A stretch of 64,000 nt of DNA from Tabrizicola caldifontis (GTDB taxonomy: Bacteria; Pseudomonadota; Alphaproteobacteria; Rhodobacterales; Rhodobacteraceae): positions 62,001 through 126,000 of the forward strand of contig NZ_SIJH01000011.1 of NCBI RefSeq assembly GCF_004762095.1, written 5' to 3'. A model generated the notes under the pieces. That model worked only from the letters and a program-made list of their open reading frames with translations, made no database searches and had not been told where the DNA came from. The position numbers and the translations under genes were made by a program. Below are positions 34,710 to 43,963 of the stretch, one piece after another; positions within the stretch are counted from its first letter, which is position 1, and each line of letters opens with the position of its first letter.

Positions 34710-35579
34710 ATGCTCGGTCTGGTCGGGATCGCCGTCATTCTCGTCATGGTTTTCGGTGGCTACGCGCTGGCCGGGGGCAAGTTGGGGATCATCCTGAAGG
34801 CGCTGCCGTTCGAGATGATCATGATCGGGGGGGCTGCCGTCGGGGCCTTTCTGATTTCGAACGACATGGCGTCGGTGAAACACACGCTCAGGGATGTGGG
34901 CAAGGTCTTCCGGGGACCGAAATGGAAACCTGACGACTACCGCGATCTGCTATGTCTGCTGTTCGAACTGCTCCGTCTTGCGCGTGCGAATCCGGTCGCG
35001 CTGGAGGAACATGTCGAATCTCCCGGGACATCGGGGATCTTCGGAAGATACCCACGCATCCGGAACGATCAGGAGGCGATGGATCTCATCTGCGACACCC
35101 TGCGTGCCGCCTCCATGAACTATGACGATCCCCACCAGGTCGAGGAGGTTCTGGACAAGCGGATGGAGGCAATCCTGCAGCGCGCGATGCATTCAAGCCA
35201 TGCGTTGCAGACGGTGGCAGATGGCTTGCCGGCCCTCGGCATCGTCGCGGCCGTGCTCGGTGTGATCAAGACCATGGGGTCGATCGACCAGCCACCCGAG
35301 GTTCTCGGCAAGATGATCGGGGGTGCCCTGGTCGGAACCTTTCTCGGCGTCTTCCTGGCCTACGGTCTGATGGGGCCATTCGCATCCCGCGTCCGAGCCG
35401 TTGTCGAGGAGGACATACATTTCTACCAGCTGATCCGTGAGGTTCTGGTTGCCAACCTGCATCGCCACCCGGCCAACATCTGCATCGAGGTTGGCCGGCA
35501 GAATACCCCGCATCACGTCCGCCCCGGCTTCGGGGCACTGGAGGAGGCCATGCGCAACCTGAGGCAGGATGCCGCATGA
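34710..35579 (+). CDS. motA: Flagellar motor stator protein MotA
   Basis: MotA forms the proton channel with MotB and pushes on FliG. The 289-residue protein starts LGLVGIAVILVMVFGGYALAGG and has FEMIMIGGAAVGAFLISN (about 32-49), the cytoplasmic loop with basic and acidic residues for rotor contact, and two C-terminal helices including VADGLPALGIVAAVLGVIKTM (about 169-189) and GTFLGVFLAYGLMGPFA. The last codons overlap the next gene by four bases. motB is not in this window. Confidence 0.95.
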   Translation: MLGLVGIAVILVMVFGGYALAGGKLGIILKALPFEMIMIGGAAVGAFLISNDMASVKHTLRDVGKVFRGPKWKPDDYRDLLCLLFELLRLARANPVALEEHVESPGTSGIFGRYPRIRNDQEAMDLICDTLRAASMNYDDPHQVEEVLDKRMEAILQRAMHSSHALQTVADGLPALGIVAAVLGVIKTMGSIDQPPEVLGKMIGGALVGTFLGVFLAYGLMGPFASRVRAVVEEDIHFYQLIREVLVANLHRHPANICIEVGRQNTPHHVRPGFGALEEAMRNLRQDAA

Positions 35580-37702
35580 TCCTGCTTTCGCTGATCCTCA
35601 TGCTTTTTCTGACGATTCCTGCGGATGCCGAAACGGCGCGTGTCCTGTCGGGCGAACATGCCGACTTCACGCGCCTCGTGGTGCAGTTGCCAGCGCAAGC
35701 AGGCTGGAGGGTCGGTCGGACGCCACTTGGCTATGCCTTCGCCACGGAAAACCGGAAGCAGCCGGATTATGACCTGGCGCATGTCTGGGATCGAATACCC
35801 CGCAAGCGGCTACAGGCGTTGCGTGCGGATCCCGAAACAGGGATCCTGGAAATGACGCTCGCCTGTGAGTGCCATCTGTTTCCCTTCGAATACCAGCCGG
35901 GAGTTATCGTCCTCGACATCCGGAGCGGACCACCGCCCGAGGGATCGGTCTTTGAAGCCCCTTTTTCCGACTTTGCATTCTTGCGCGACGTGAAACCGGG
36001 GTCCGACCCGGGGGCTCCTGTGACGTTCGACTGGCTGGACGCCCGCAACGGCGGCGCGGCAGGAGCGCATCGCTATGCCGGACTGACGTTTGCCCGCGAG
36101 AAGACCTTGCTGGAACCGCTTCGCGCCGAACTTCTCGAACAGATCAGCCGCGGTGCCGCCGCAGGGGTCGTCGACATGCGACTGTCTGGCACGCCAGCAG
36201 GAGCAATGGTCAGTGAGGGTGATCCGGACCTGGCCCGGATCCGGCTTGGCGAAATGCCGGGCCTTGACGTTCTGGATCCGAATGCCCCTCGCACCAACAT
36301 GCAACCGGATGGCAGCCCCTGCCTTGCGGATGCAGACCTTGCCATTGGCAACTGGGGTGCGGGCCGCGCGGCCCTCGACCTGCTGGCAGAGGCTCGGACA
36401 GGGCTTTTCGGCGAATTCGATGCTGTCCGGCCCGAGGCAGTGCTGAATTCGGTTCGGCTGCATCTTTACCTGGGCTTCGGGGCCGAGGCACGACAGTACG
36501 CCACTCTGGCCACCGGCCTGGGTGACGAGCTGCGGCTGCTTGTCTCGATCACGCGACTTGTCGATGGCGACCCCGATCCAGAGGCACCGTTCGCGCCCAT
36601 GCTTGCCTGCGATGGCGCTGCCGCATTCTGGGCGGCGCTTGCCCATGATCGTCTGCCGGCTGGATCCATGGTGAATATAGATGCTGTGGTCAGGACATTT
36701 CTTGGATTGCCGCCGCATCTGCGCAGCCTGTTCGGACCACGCCTGGCCTTGCTTCTCATCGATCTTGACGCTGAAGCGGCAAGGAGGATCCGAAACGCGA
36801 TGGAGCGGACGCCGCATGTCCCTGCCCAGGCAGTGTCGCTCCTTGATGCGCGGATGGAACTTCAGGCCGATCATCCCGAAAGGGCCCGGTTTCATGCCGA
36901 AGCCGCCCTGTCGGATCCAAGGCATGAGGTTGATGCTCTTGTCGCCCTCGTCGAAGCGCATTTCCTTGAGCTGCGGCCCATTCCGGGCAGTGTTGTCGAA
37001 CGGGTTCAGTCACTGCAGGGGCAGACCGGAAACAACAGTAGCCTTGCCCGTGCAGTGGCCCTGTCGTTCGCGCTATCCGGCAGGTTCGACGAAGCCTTCG
37101 CGATCGCAGAGCCCGGGGCGATGACCGCAGACATATGGCGTGTTCTTGCCGCGATTGGCGATGACGACGATCTTCTCGTGCATGCAGTCCGCCCTGCGCC
37201 TCTGCCGTCGGTAAAGGCAGATGTCGCCCTTTCTGTTGCGAAAAGACTACAGGTCCTGGGCTTCCCGGATGCCGCGCTTGTCTGGCTGGGGCCGATCGGC
37301 CCGGATGCGCCCACCGAATACAGGCTTGTTGCGGCGGCGGCCGAACTGGCCAGGGGTGATGCAGGGCGGGCGCTGCAGCATCTCGCAACGCTTGAGGGCC
37401 AGACGGCTGGCGACCTGCGGGCGGCTGCCCAAACCAGGCTTGGTTTCCTGGACGCCGCCAGAACCTCGTTGCAGAAGGCTGGTAGATCCGGGGATGCGCA
37501 GCGCCTCTCCCTCTGGGCTGAGGACTGGAATGCCGTTGCGGCCGCCGCGACCGAGCCGTGGTCTGCGGCAGCCGCCATGGCACAGGCTGCCATACCCGAG
37601 GGCGGGCCGCTCGCCCGGGGTGCGGCACTGCTGAACTCCAGTTCGGCAACACGGGCAGCCCTGACTGCACTTCTCGGTGCTGTTCCGCCTCCTTCCCCCT
37701 GA
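35576..37702 (+). CDS. Large secreted protein, candidate MotC-like motility factor
   Basis: No family name is secure for this 708-residue protein. A signal peptide (1-18, LILMLFLTIPADAE) is followed by a beta-rich domain (about 20-125: GEHADFTRLVVQLP, CECHLFPFEYQPGVIVLDI) that looks like an AMIN-type fold, then a long alpha-helical part (about 260-700) with TPR-like helices. ATG overlaps motA. In rhizobia the periplasmic MotC binds MotB and needs MotE; with a MotE-like gene next to it this protein is a candidate equivalent, but no residue-level evidence proves that. Confidence 0.75.
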   Translation: MILLSLILMLFLTIPADAETARVLSGEHADFTRLVVQLPAQAGWRVGRTPLGYAFATENRKQPDYDLAHVWDRIPRKRLQALRADPETGILEMTLACECHLFPFEYQPGVIVLDIRSGPPPEGSVFEAPFSDFAFLRDVKPGSDPGAPVTFDWLDARNGGAAGAHRYAGLTFAREKTLLEPLRAELLEQISRGAAAGVVDMRLSGTPAGAMVSEGDPDLARIRLGEMPGLDVLDPNAPRTNMQPDGSPCLADADLAIGNWGAGRAALDLLAEARTGLFGEFDAVRPEAVLNSVRLHLYLGFGAEARQYATLATGLGDELRLLVSITRLVDGDPDPEAPFAPMLACDGAAAFWAALAHDRLPAGSMVNIDAVVRTFLGLPPHLRSLFGPRLALLLIDLDAEAARRIRNAMERTPHVPAQAVSLLDARMELQADHPERARFHAEAALSDPRHEVDALVALVEAHFLELRPIPGSVVERVQSLQGQTGNNSSLARAVALSFALSGRFDEAFAIAEPGAMTADIWRVLAAIGDDDDLLVHAVRPAPLPSVKADVALSVAKRLQVLGFPDAALVWLGPIGPDAPTEYRLVAAAAELARGDAGRALQHLATLEGQTAGDLRAAAQTRLGFLDAARTSLQKAGRSGDAQRLSLWAEDWNAVAAAATEPWSAAAAMAQAAIPEGGPLARGAALLNSSSATRAALTALLGAVPPPSP

Positions 37703-37777
37703 CTTCGATAACCGGATGGCAAGATTCGCGCCCTAGCCTGCAGGCAGGACGACAGAAGGTCGAAGACGAGGACAGGA

Positions 37778-38434
37778 ATGGCTTCGCAGGTGTTCCTCCG
37801 CAGCGTGCTCATTGTGGTTCTGCCGATTGCGATGGTGCCAGCCAGCGGCAAGATCGACCCGGCGCAACTCTGCCTTGATGCGGCCCGGTTGGCTGCCCGG
37901 CGAACCGACGTGCCCTTTGACGTCCTGCTCGCCGTATCCATCGTGGAGACCGGACGAAACCTTCGCCCCTGGCCCTGGACGGTGAATCTGGCTGGCGCAG
38001 GCCACTGGCTTGACAGCGCGCAGGAGGCCGAGGCCCTGGTACAGGAGGCGCTGGCGCAAGGCGCGGGCAACATCGACCTTGGCTGCTTCCAATTGAATTA
38101 TCGTTGGCATGGACAGTCATTCCGGTCCGTTGCTGACATGCTGGACCCTGTTCCGAACGCGCTTTACGCCGCCGAGTTTCTGGCGCGCCATCATGAAGTG
38201 ACCGAGGATTGGTCGCTTGCGGCTGCTGCCTATCACTCGGCGACACCCGAACTGGCCGACCGCTATCGCGCCAGGTTCGAGAGCGTCCGCGCTTCGTTCA
38301 CAGGCACGCCGCTGTTACCCGAGATTTCCGGGCGGACGAACCGGTTTCCTCTGTTTGTCGCCGGCACGGACGGCCGGAATGGGTCAATCGTTCCCGTCAC
38401 TGCGGGCGGCATCCGCCTGATCGGAGGGCCCTGA
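37778..38434 (+). CDS. Lytic transglycosylase, probable flagellar muramidase (SltF-like)
   Basis: A 218-residue exported family 1 SLT protein. A signal sequence (about 5-23) precedes the catalytic domain with Glu57 in LAVSIVETGRN, the IDLGCFQLNYRW motif (near 108-119) and AAYHSATPE. It would cut glycan strands so the rod can pass the peptidoglycan. The rod-binding protein at 52 kb lacks such a domain, so the two functions are split, as with SltF and FlgJ in Rhodobacter sphaeroides. It ends one base before flhA. Confidence 0.88.
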   Translation: MASQVFLRSVLIVVLPIAMVPASGKIDPAQLCLDAARLAARRTDVPFDVLLAVSIVETGRNLRPWPWTVNLAGAGHWLDSAQEAEALVQEALAQGAGNIDLGCFQLNYRWHGQSFRSVADMLDPVPNALYAAEFLARHHEVTEDWSLAAAAYHSATPELADRYRARFESVRASFTGTPLLPEISGRTNRFPLFVAGTDGRNGSIVPVTAGGIRLIGGP

Positions 38435-38435
38435 G

Positions 38436-40511
38436 ATGCATCTCTTGCCCGGTCTGCGCCGCATGTTCCGGCCCACGATCCTTCTTGCGCTGGGCCTGAT
38501 GGCAATCGTTGTGATGATGATCCTGCCGATCCCGGCCTGGATGCTGGACATCGGGCTGGCCGTCTCGTTCGCTCTTGCCATCCTGATGCTGACGGTCACC
38601 CTCTTCATCGACCGCCCGCTGGACTTCTCTGCCTTCCCGACAATCCTTCTGGCCTCGCTTCTGTTGCGGCTTGCGCTGAATGTCTCTTCCACCAAGCTGA
38701 TCATCGCCGAGGGCCACACCGGCCCGGATGCCGCCGGACACGTCATTGCCGGATTTGCCGATTTCATCATGGGCGGCAACCTGATCCTGGGGCTGGTGAT
38801 CTTCGTTGTCCTGCTGATCATCAACTTCATCGTCATCACCAAGGGCGCCGGGCGCATGGCCGAGGTCGGCGCCCGCTTCGCGCTGGACGGAATGCCGGGG
38901 CGCCAGCTTGCAATCGATGCGGACCTTTCGGCCGGGGCGATCGATCACTCCGAAGCGAAACGCCGGCGTGAGCAGGAGCTGGCCGAGACCACCTTCTTCG
39001 GCTCGCTCGACGGCGCGTCGAAATTCGTCAAGGGCGATGCGATTGCAGGCCTGATGATCACGGGACTGAACATCCTGGTCGGGCTGGTTGTCGGCCTTGC
39101 AATGCATGGGCTGGATATCGCAACCGCGTTCCGAACCTACACGATCCTGACCGTCGGCGATGGCCTCGTCAGCCAGATCCCAGCGGTCATCATCTCTGTG
39201 GCGGCGGCGCTTCTGCTGGCCAAGGGTAATCAGAAGGGTGCGGCGGATGTTTCGTTCTTCACCCAGCTTGGCAGCCATCCGGCGGCACTTGGCACGGTCG
39301 CCGCGCTGATGGCGCTTTTCGCTGTCGTGCCTGGTATGCCCTTCATTCCGTTCATGCTTGCGGCCGCCGCGCTGGGCGGCATGGCCTATCTGCGCACCCG
39401 GAAGTCCGCCGAAACGCCAGAGGCAGGCCCGACCTTCCAGGAGCCGGCGCATCAGAGATCGATGGGGGATGTGCTGGATTTCGACGACATCCATATCGAA
39501 TTCGCCCCGAACCTTGTGGCCATGGTTCTTGATCCGGCGACGGGGCTGGACGGGCGTATCACCAACATGCGCAACCACGTGGCTTTGGCCTTCGGTCTGA
39601 TCCTGCCCGAGATTCGCCTGACGGATCAGGCCGCACTTTCGCCCGGCCAGTATCGGATCCGGCTTCAGGGTGTCGAACGAGTGTCGGGTACGTTGTACCC
39701 TGACAGGGTGCTCGTGCTTATCGCGGATGGTGTTACAGCCCCCGACGGCATCGACGTGAAAGAGCCCGTCTATGGCGCGCCGGCCCGCTGGATCCGGCCA
39801 GATCAGCAAGAAGATGTGGCGCTGTCCGGCCTTACGGTTGTCTCGCCGACCGAGGTTCTGGCGACACACCTGCTGGAAGTGTTGAAGGCCAACCTGTCAC
39901 GGCTGCTTTCCTTGCGCGCGCTTCGGCGATTGCTGGACGAATTTGTCCGGCTTTCCGACCCGGTCCGGGCCGAGGCGAACCGCAGGTTGCTTGACGAACT
40001 GATGCCTGACAGGGTTCCGGTGGACCTTCTGCATGCCGTGCTGCGCCTTCTTCTGGAGGAAAGGGTCTCGATCCGGAACCTGCCCCTGATCCTCGAGGCA
40101 GTGGCAGAGGCGCGTCAGCTTGCGGTGCCGGAGGCGATCTGTGAACACGTCCGCCAGCGGCTTGGATTCCAGATCGTGGCCGAACTCAAGCGGCCCGACG
40201 GAACAGTGCCGTTGATCCAGTTGGCGCCAGAGTGGGAGAAGACCTTTTCCACCTACCAGATCGACGGCGACCGTGGCCCGCGTGACGTGGCCTTGCCCCC
40301 GGAAATCTTTGCAAAACTGGCGAATGGTCTGGCTGACCGGGTGAACCGCGCGGCCGAAACCGGCGTCTATCCCGCGCTGGTAACCTCGGTCACCCGTCGA
40401 CGTTTCCTGAAGACCGTGGTGCAGGCCAGGGGCTTGCAGATGCCTGTCCTGTCCTACGAGGAAATCGGAACAGAGGCGCGGCCTGCGCTTCTTGGGCAGG
40501 TGGCGGCATGA
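38436..40511 (+). CDS. flhA: Flagellar export protein FlhA
   Basis: FlhA is the nonameric export gate that receives substrates and uses the proton gradient. The 691 residues show eight N-terminal membrane helices (to about 330), the FHIPEP-like loop FALDGMPGRQLAIDADLSAGAI (about 147-168) and FFGSLDGASKFVKGDAI (near 187-203), and the four-part cytosolic domain ending EEIGTEARPALLGQVAA. It overlaps fliR by four bases. Confidence 0.97.
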   Translation: MHLLPGLRRMFRPTILLALGLMAIVVMMILPIPAWMLDIGLAVSFALAILMLTVTLFIDRPLDFSAFPTILLASLLLRLALNVSSTKLIIAEGHTGPDAAGHVIAGFADFIMGGNLILGLVIFVVLLIINFIVITKGAGRMAEVGARFALDGMPGRQLAIDADLSAGAIDHSEAKRRREQELAETTFFGSLDGASKFVKGDAIAGLMITGLNILVGLVVGLAMHGLDIATAFRTYTILTVGDGLVSQIPAVIISVAAALLLAKGNQKGAADVSFFTQLGSHPAALGTVAALMALFAVVPGMPFIPFMLAAAALGGMAYLRTRKSAETPEAGPTFQEPAHQRSMGDVLDFDDIHIEFAPNLVAMVLDPATGLDGRITNMRNHVALAFGLILPEIRLTDQAALSPGQYRIRLQGVERVSGTLYPDRVLVLIADGVTAPDGIDVKEPVYGAPARWIRPDQQEDVALSGLTVVSPTEVLATHLLEVLKANLSRLLSLRALRRLLDEFVRLSDPVRAEANRRLLDELMPDRVPVDLLHAVLRLLLEERVSIRNLPLILEAVAEARQLAVPEAICEHVRQRLGFQIVAELKRPDGTVPLIQLAPEWEKTFSTYQIDGDRGPRDVALPPEIFAKLANGLADRVNRAAETGVYPALVTSVTRRRFLKTVVQARGLQMPVLSYEEIGTEARPALLGQVAA

Positions 40512-41290
40512 GCGGCCTGATCGAGGAGCTGTCTTCCCTGCTTTCCCTGATCGACGGGGTCGCCTGGGCGGCGGTTCTGGTGTTCATCCGGATCGGAGCG
40601 ATGATCGCATTCATGCCGGGCCTTGGGGAACCGGCTGTGCCGACGCGAGTCAAGCTGGCGCTGATCCTTGCGTTCACACTTGTCCTGGCCCCGGCCCTTG
40701 CCGAAACGATATCCCGCAGCGGCCCGGCGCCTTCCCTTTTTCCCCTTGCGGGCGAAGCAGTTGCCGGCCTGATCCTGGGTATCGGGATGCGGCTTTTCCT
40801 TCTGGCCCTGCTCACCGCAGCGGGACTCATCGCCCAAGCGTCCACCCTGTCGCAGCTTTTTCCCAATGCTGCGCCGGAGCCGCAGCCGGCAATCGGCAAC
40901 CTGCTTGTCATCGCCGGCGTCGCCCTGGCCCTGGCAGCCGGGCTGCATGTCCGGGCGGCAGAACTTGCCCTGCTTTCCTATGATGTCCTGCCTGCGGGCG
41001 GCTATTTGGATGCGCGCGCAGTGGCAGACTGGAACCTCTCACTTGTCAGTCGAACCTTTGCGCTGGGCTTTTCCCTTGCTGCCCCTTTTGTCGTGGCGTC
41101 GACGATCTACAACCTGGCCCTTGGGGCAATCAACCGGGCCATGCCGCATCTCATGGTCGCAATGGTCGGGGCACCGGCCCTCACCCTGGGCGCAATTGCG
41201 CTTCTTGCGGTATCGGCGCCGATCCTGCTGGCCTACTGGTTGCAGCTTTTCGAGGCCTACCTTTCCGATCCGTTCGGCCCGCCGCCATGA
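40508..41290 (+). CDS. fliR: Flagellar export protein FliR
   Basis: FliR is the fourth membrane subunit of the export gate with FliP and FliQ. The 260-residue protein has about six hydrophobic helices, the start AAVLVFIRIGAMIAFMPGLGEPAVPTR (about 21-47), the middle AGLILGIGMRLFLLALLTAAGLIAQ, and the end VSAPILLAYWLQLFEAYL. Start and stop overlap flhA and flhB, so the three are translated as a block. Confidence 0.95.
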   Translation: MSGLIEELSSLLSLIDGVAWAAVLVFIRIGAMIAFMPGLGEPAVPTRVKLALILAFTLVLAPALAETISRSGPAPSLFPLAGEAVAGLILGIGMRLFLLALLTAAGLIAQASTLSQLFPNAAPEPQPAIGNLLVIAGVALALAAGLHVRAAELALLSYDVLPAGGYLDARAVADWNLSLVSRTFALGFSLAAPFVVASTIYNLALGAINRAMPHLMVAMVGAPALTLGAIALLAVSAPILLAYWLQLFEAYLSDPFGPPP

Positions 41291-42369
41291 ACGCGGAAGA
41301 GAGCGATAGCGAGGAAAAGGAATTCGAAGCCTCGCCGCAGAGGTTGGAGGAGGCCCGGAAGAAGGGTGACATTCCCCGCTCGACCGATCTTCTCATGGCG
41401 GCCGGGATCGCGGGCCTTCTCTTGTCTCTCGTCGCGCTGGGTGGATGGGTGGTGCGCCGCTCGGGCACGGCTGGAATGGTGTTTCTTGATCAGGCTGACC
41501 GTTTGTCGCGGCTGATGTTTGCCGGGGCAGGCGAATTGTATGGCGGCATCCTGCTTTCCTTTGCAGGGCCGCCGCTTGCACTTCTGTTGCTGCCGCCAGT
41601 GCTGGTGCTGGTGGTGGCTGTCGCGACACGCGCCCTTGTGGTGACCCCGAGTCATCTTGCACCGAAGCTGTCCCGCATCTCGCTGATCGCAGGCGCAAGA
41701 AAGAAATTCGGCGTCGAAGGTCTTGCCGAATTCGGGAAGAGCGCGTTGAAGCTCATCCTTGTCGCGGCAATTCTGTACCATTTCCTTGCCGGTCGCATCG
41801 AGAAGGTTCTCGCCACCCTTTTTCTGGATCCCGGGTCATCGATGGCCTTCCTTCGGCAGCTGGTGATCGAGTTCCTTTTCATTCTTCTGCTCGTCACCGT
41901 CACGCTGGGCGGGGTGGATCTTCTTTGGCAGCACCACCGCCATCGCAGGCGCAATCGGATGTCGCGCAAGGAAATGATGGATGAACACAAGGAAAATGAG
42001 GGTGATCCGCATCTCAAATCGGCCCGGCGCCAGCGCGCGCAGGCGGTTGCCACAAACCGGATGCTGGTCGATGTTGCGACGGCGGATGTGGTGGTGGTGA
42101 ACCCCACTCACTTCGCCGTTGCCCTGCGTTGGGACAGGAAGTGCGGTGCCGCGCCGGTCTGCGTGGCCAAGGGCGTGGACGAGATCGCCCTGGTCATCCG
42201 GTCACAAGCGGCCCGGCACGGCGTGCCGGTTCACAGCGATCCGCCGGCGGCGCGCGCCATATACGCCACTGTCGAGATCGGGCAGCAAATCCGGCCCGAA
42301 CACTACCGTGCTGTTGCCGCGGCGATCCGCTTTGCCGATGCCATGCGTCAGAAGGCACGCCGGCAATGA
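41287..42369 (+). CDS. flhB: Flagellar export switch protein FlhB
   Basis: FlhB switches substrate specificity from rod/hook to filament subunits after autocleavage. The 360 residues have four membrane helices and a cytoplasmic domain with the autocleavage site NPTH at 272-275 (VVVNPTHFAVALRWD). The N-terminus is EESDSEEKEFEASPQRLEEARKKGDIPRS-type with SxDLLMAA. The hook-length partner FliK is at 52.6 kb. It overlaps the next gene by four bases. Confidence 0.96.
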   Translation: MNAEESDSEEKEFEASPQRLEEARKKGDIPRSTDLLMAAGIAGLLLSLVALGGWVVRRSGTAGMVFLDQADRLSRLMFAGAGELYGGILLSFAGPPLALLLLPPVLVLVVAVATRALVVTPSHLAPKLSRISLIAGARKKFGVEGLAEFGKSALKLILVAAILYHFLAGRIEKVLATLFLDPGSSMAFLRQLVIEFLFILLLVTVTLGGVDLLWQHHRHRRRNRMSRKEMMDEHKENEGDPHLKSARRQRAQAVATNRMLVDVATADVVVVNPTHFAVALRWDRKCGAAPVCVAKGVDEIALVIRSQAARHGVPVHSDPPAARAIYATVEIGQQIRPEHYRAVAAAIRFADAMRQKARRQ

Positions 42370-42707
42370 ACCGCAGAAGCGATCTGGCGCGCCTTCAGAA
42401 GCTGTCGCAACTGATACTGGACCAGCGCCTGGCGAAACTGCGCGAAACGGCCGATCTGCGCGACAGGACAAGGATGCAGATCATGTCACTCGATCAATCC
42501 GCCAAGACTGCGGACCTGCCGACTGTCACGGTCAACCAGGTTGCCCTGCGCTACGAACTTTGGGCGGATGCACAGCGCACCGAGCTTAATGCCATTCTTG
42601 CACGACAGACAGTCGACTGGCTGGACGCACGCGATCGGGCCTTGGCCGCGTTCGGTCGGCTTGAGGCTCTGCGCGGTCTCAACCGGAATGCAGAGGGAGA
42701 AAGCTAG
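42366..42707 (+). CDS. Small coiled-coil flagellar protein, FliJ-like candidate
   Basis: No named family is visible in these 113 residues. They are nearly all helical and charged (LARLQKLSQLILDQRLAKLR, RYELWADAQRTELNAILARQ), like the FliJ coiled coil that stirs the FliI ring. The ATG lies in the flhB stop (ATGA, 42366-42369). No fliJ is found beside fliI in this island, so this is the best positional candidate, but the similarity is only structural. Confidence 0.7.
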   Translation: MNRRSDLARLQKLSQLILDQRLAKLRETADLRDRTRMQIMSLDQSAKTADLPTVTVNQVALRYELWADAQRTELNAILARQTVDWLDARDRALAAFGRLEALRGLNRNAEGES

Positions 42708-42722
42708 GCGAGGATCAGATCA

Positions 42723-43229
42723 TCAGCTGTCTTGCCGGGCGATGTCGGTGATCAGAACGCTGCGGACGATCGGGCCAAGCACCATGGCTGCGGCTTCGCC
42801 CAGGTTTTCACGCAGTACAACAAGGTTCGATCCGTCAGTGAACGAGCCGCTGAAACCGCCGACATTGGCATGATCGAACATCACCTGCAGAAATGCGTCG
42901 CGAAGTTTCGGCTCGCGCAGATGGATGGCCTCCGCTTGGCCCGGCAGGATCTCAAGTGACAGAGAAAGGACGACCATTGATGCGACGCGGCCCTTCTCGA
43001 TGACAGGTATGACGAACTGGTTGCTCAGCTTGACATATTCCGCCACGGTCCCGTCATCTGTCCTGACGTTGGAGTCACCTGCTTTATGGCCTGTCGCTGT
43101 GGCCTCCATGTGGCGCTCGCTGCTGTCGGTCTCTGGCCTTTGCGGCGCCGGGCGTAGTGCAAGCCCGGCGCCTAGGCCGGCGCCCAGACCGATCATTGCC
43201 AGAAGGACGGGCAGGAATTTCCGTAGCAT
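42723..43229 (-). CDS. FliL family protein (second copy)
   Basis: This 168-residue protein has a membrane helix at 6-25 (LPVLLAMIGLGAGLGAGLAL) and a periplasmic FliL-like domain: YVKLSNQFVIPVIEKGRVASMVVLSLSLEI (about 65-94), then LRDAFLQVMFDHANVGGFSG. It ends the operon flgB-flgC-fliE-fliQ-flgF-flgG-flgA-flgH-this gene, two bases after flgH. Because a FliL also begins the plus-strand operon at 33208, the island encodes two paralogues with different length and position. Confidence 0.82.
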   Translation of the reverse strand: MLRKFLPVLLAMIGLGAGLGAGLALRPAPQRPETDSSERHMEATATGHKAGDSNVRTDDGTVAEYVKLSNQFVIPVIEKGRVASMVVLSLSLEILPGQAEAIHLREPKLRDAFLQVMFDHANVGGFSGSFTDGSNLVVLRENLGEAAAMVLGPIVRSVLITDIARQDS

Positions 43230-43231
43230 GA

Positions 43232-43963
43232 TCAGAAGGGCAGAATGATGTCTGCAGCCTGCTGGCCATAAGTTGGCTGCTGGACATCGCTTATCTGCCC
43301 GCGCCCGCCATAGGAAATGCGCGCCCCTGCGATCTTGTCATAGGTGATCTCGTTCTGTCGCGAGATGTCGTTGGGCCGCACGAAGCCGGTCACGAACAGC
43401 TCTCGCATTTCGTAGTTCACGCGCACCTCCTGCTGGCCCTCGATGCGCAGTACGCCGTTGGGCAGCACCTCGACCACGGTGGCGGCAAGCCGCAAGGTCA
43501 GTTGTTCCTTTCGGCTGACCGATCCTGCCCCCTTGAATGTCGAAGAAGACCGCGTCTCGAAGGCATCGGCCAAGTCTGCGCTGTCGGGCAGGCGTGCATC
43601 GATCCGTTGCGGGATGCCGAAGAACTCCGGCAGGCCCGATTTCTGCGAGCCGCTGCGGTTGCGTCCGGTGGCATTCGAGATCGAGGCACTTTCGTCGATT
43701 TCGATCACCACGGTCAGGATGTCGCCCCGACGTGCAGCGCGGCGGTCACCCAGAAGCGATTCGGTCCCTCCCGCCCACAGCGACGAGCCGTCCGATGGCG
43801 TTGCAGCAGCCAGATCTTCGGGCAGGGTCGCGGAATACATTGCATAATGCTGGCTGGTGCCCGTAATGGCCGAAAATTCGGGGGCGCGGCCGACCTGGCT
43901 CAGCTTCCCGCAACCCGAGACGACCAGTGTCAGCAAAAGAGCGGATCGCAGCATTTCAGTCAT
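43232..43963 (-). CDS. flgH: Flagellar L-ring protein FlgH
   Basis: FlgH is the outer-membrane lipoprotein that forms the L ring around the rod. The 243-residue protein has a lipobox (LVVSGCG, Cys at about 18), SSLWAGGTESLLGDRRAARRGDIL (about 59-82), VVEVLPNGVLRIEGQQEV and GFVRPNDIS near the end. The start at 43961-43963 overlaps the flgA stop; ATG 43952-43954 is the alternative. flgI (P ring) is not in the window. Confidence 0.94.
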   Translation of the reverse strand: MTEMLRSALLLTLVVSGCGKLSQVGRAPEFSAITGTSQHYAMYSATLPEDLAAATPSDGSSLWAGGTESLLGDRRAARRGDILTVVIEIDESASISNATGRNRSGSQKSGLPEFFGIPQRIDARLPDSADLADAFETRSSSTFKGAGSVSRKEQLTLRLAATVVEVLPNGVLRIEGQQEVRVNYEMRELFVTGFVRPNDISRQNEITYDKIAGARISYGGRGQISDVQQPTYGQQAADIILPF

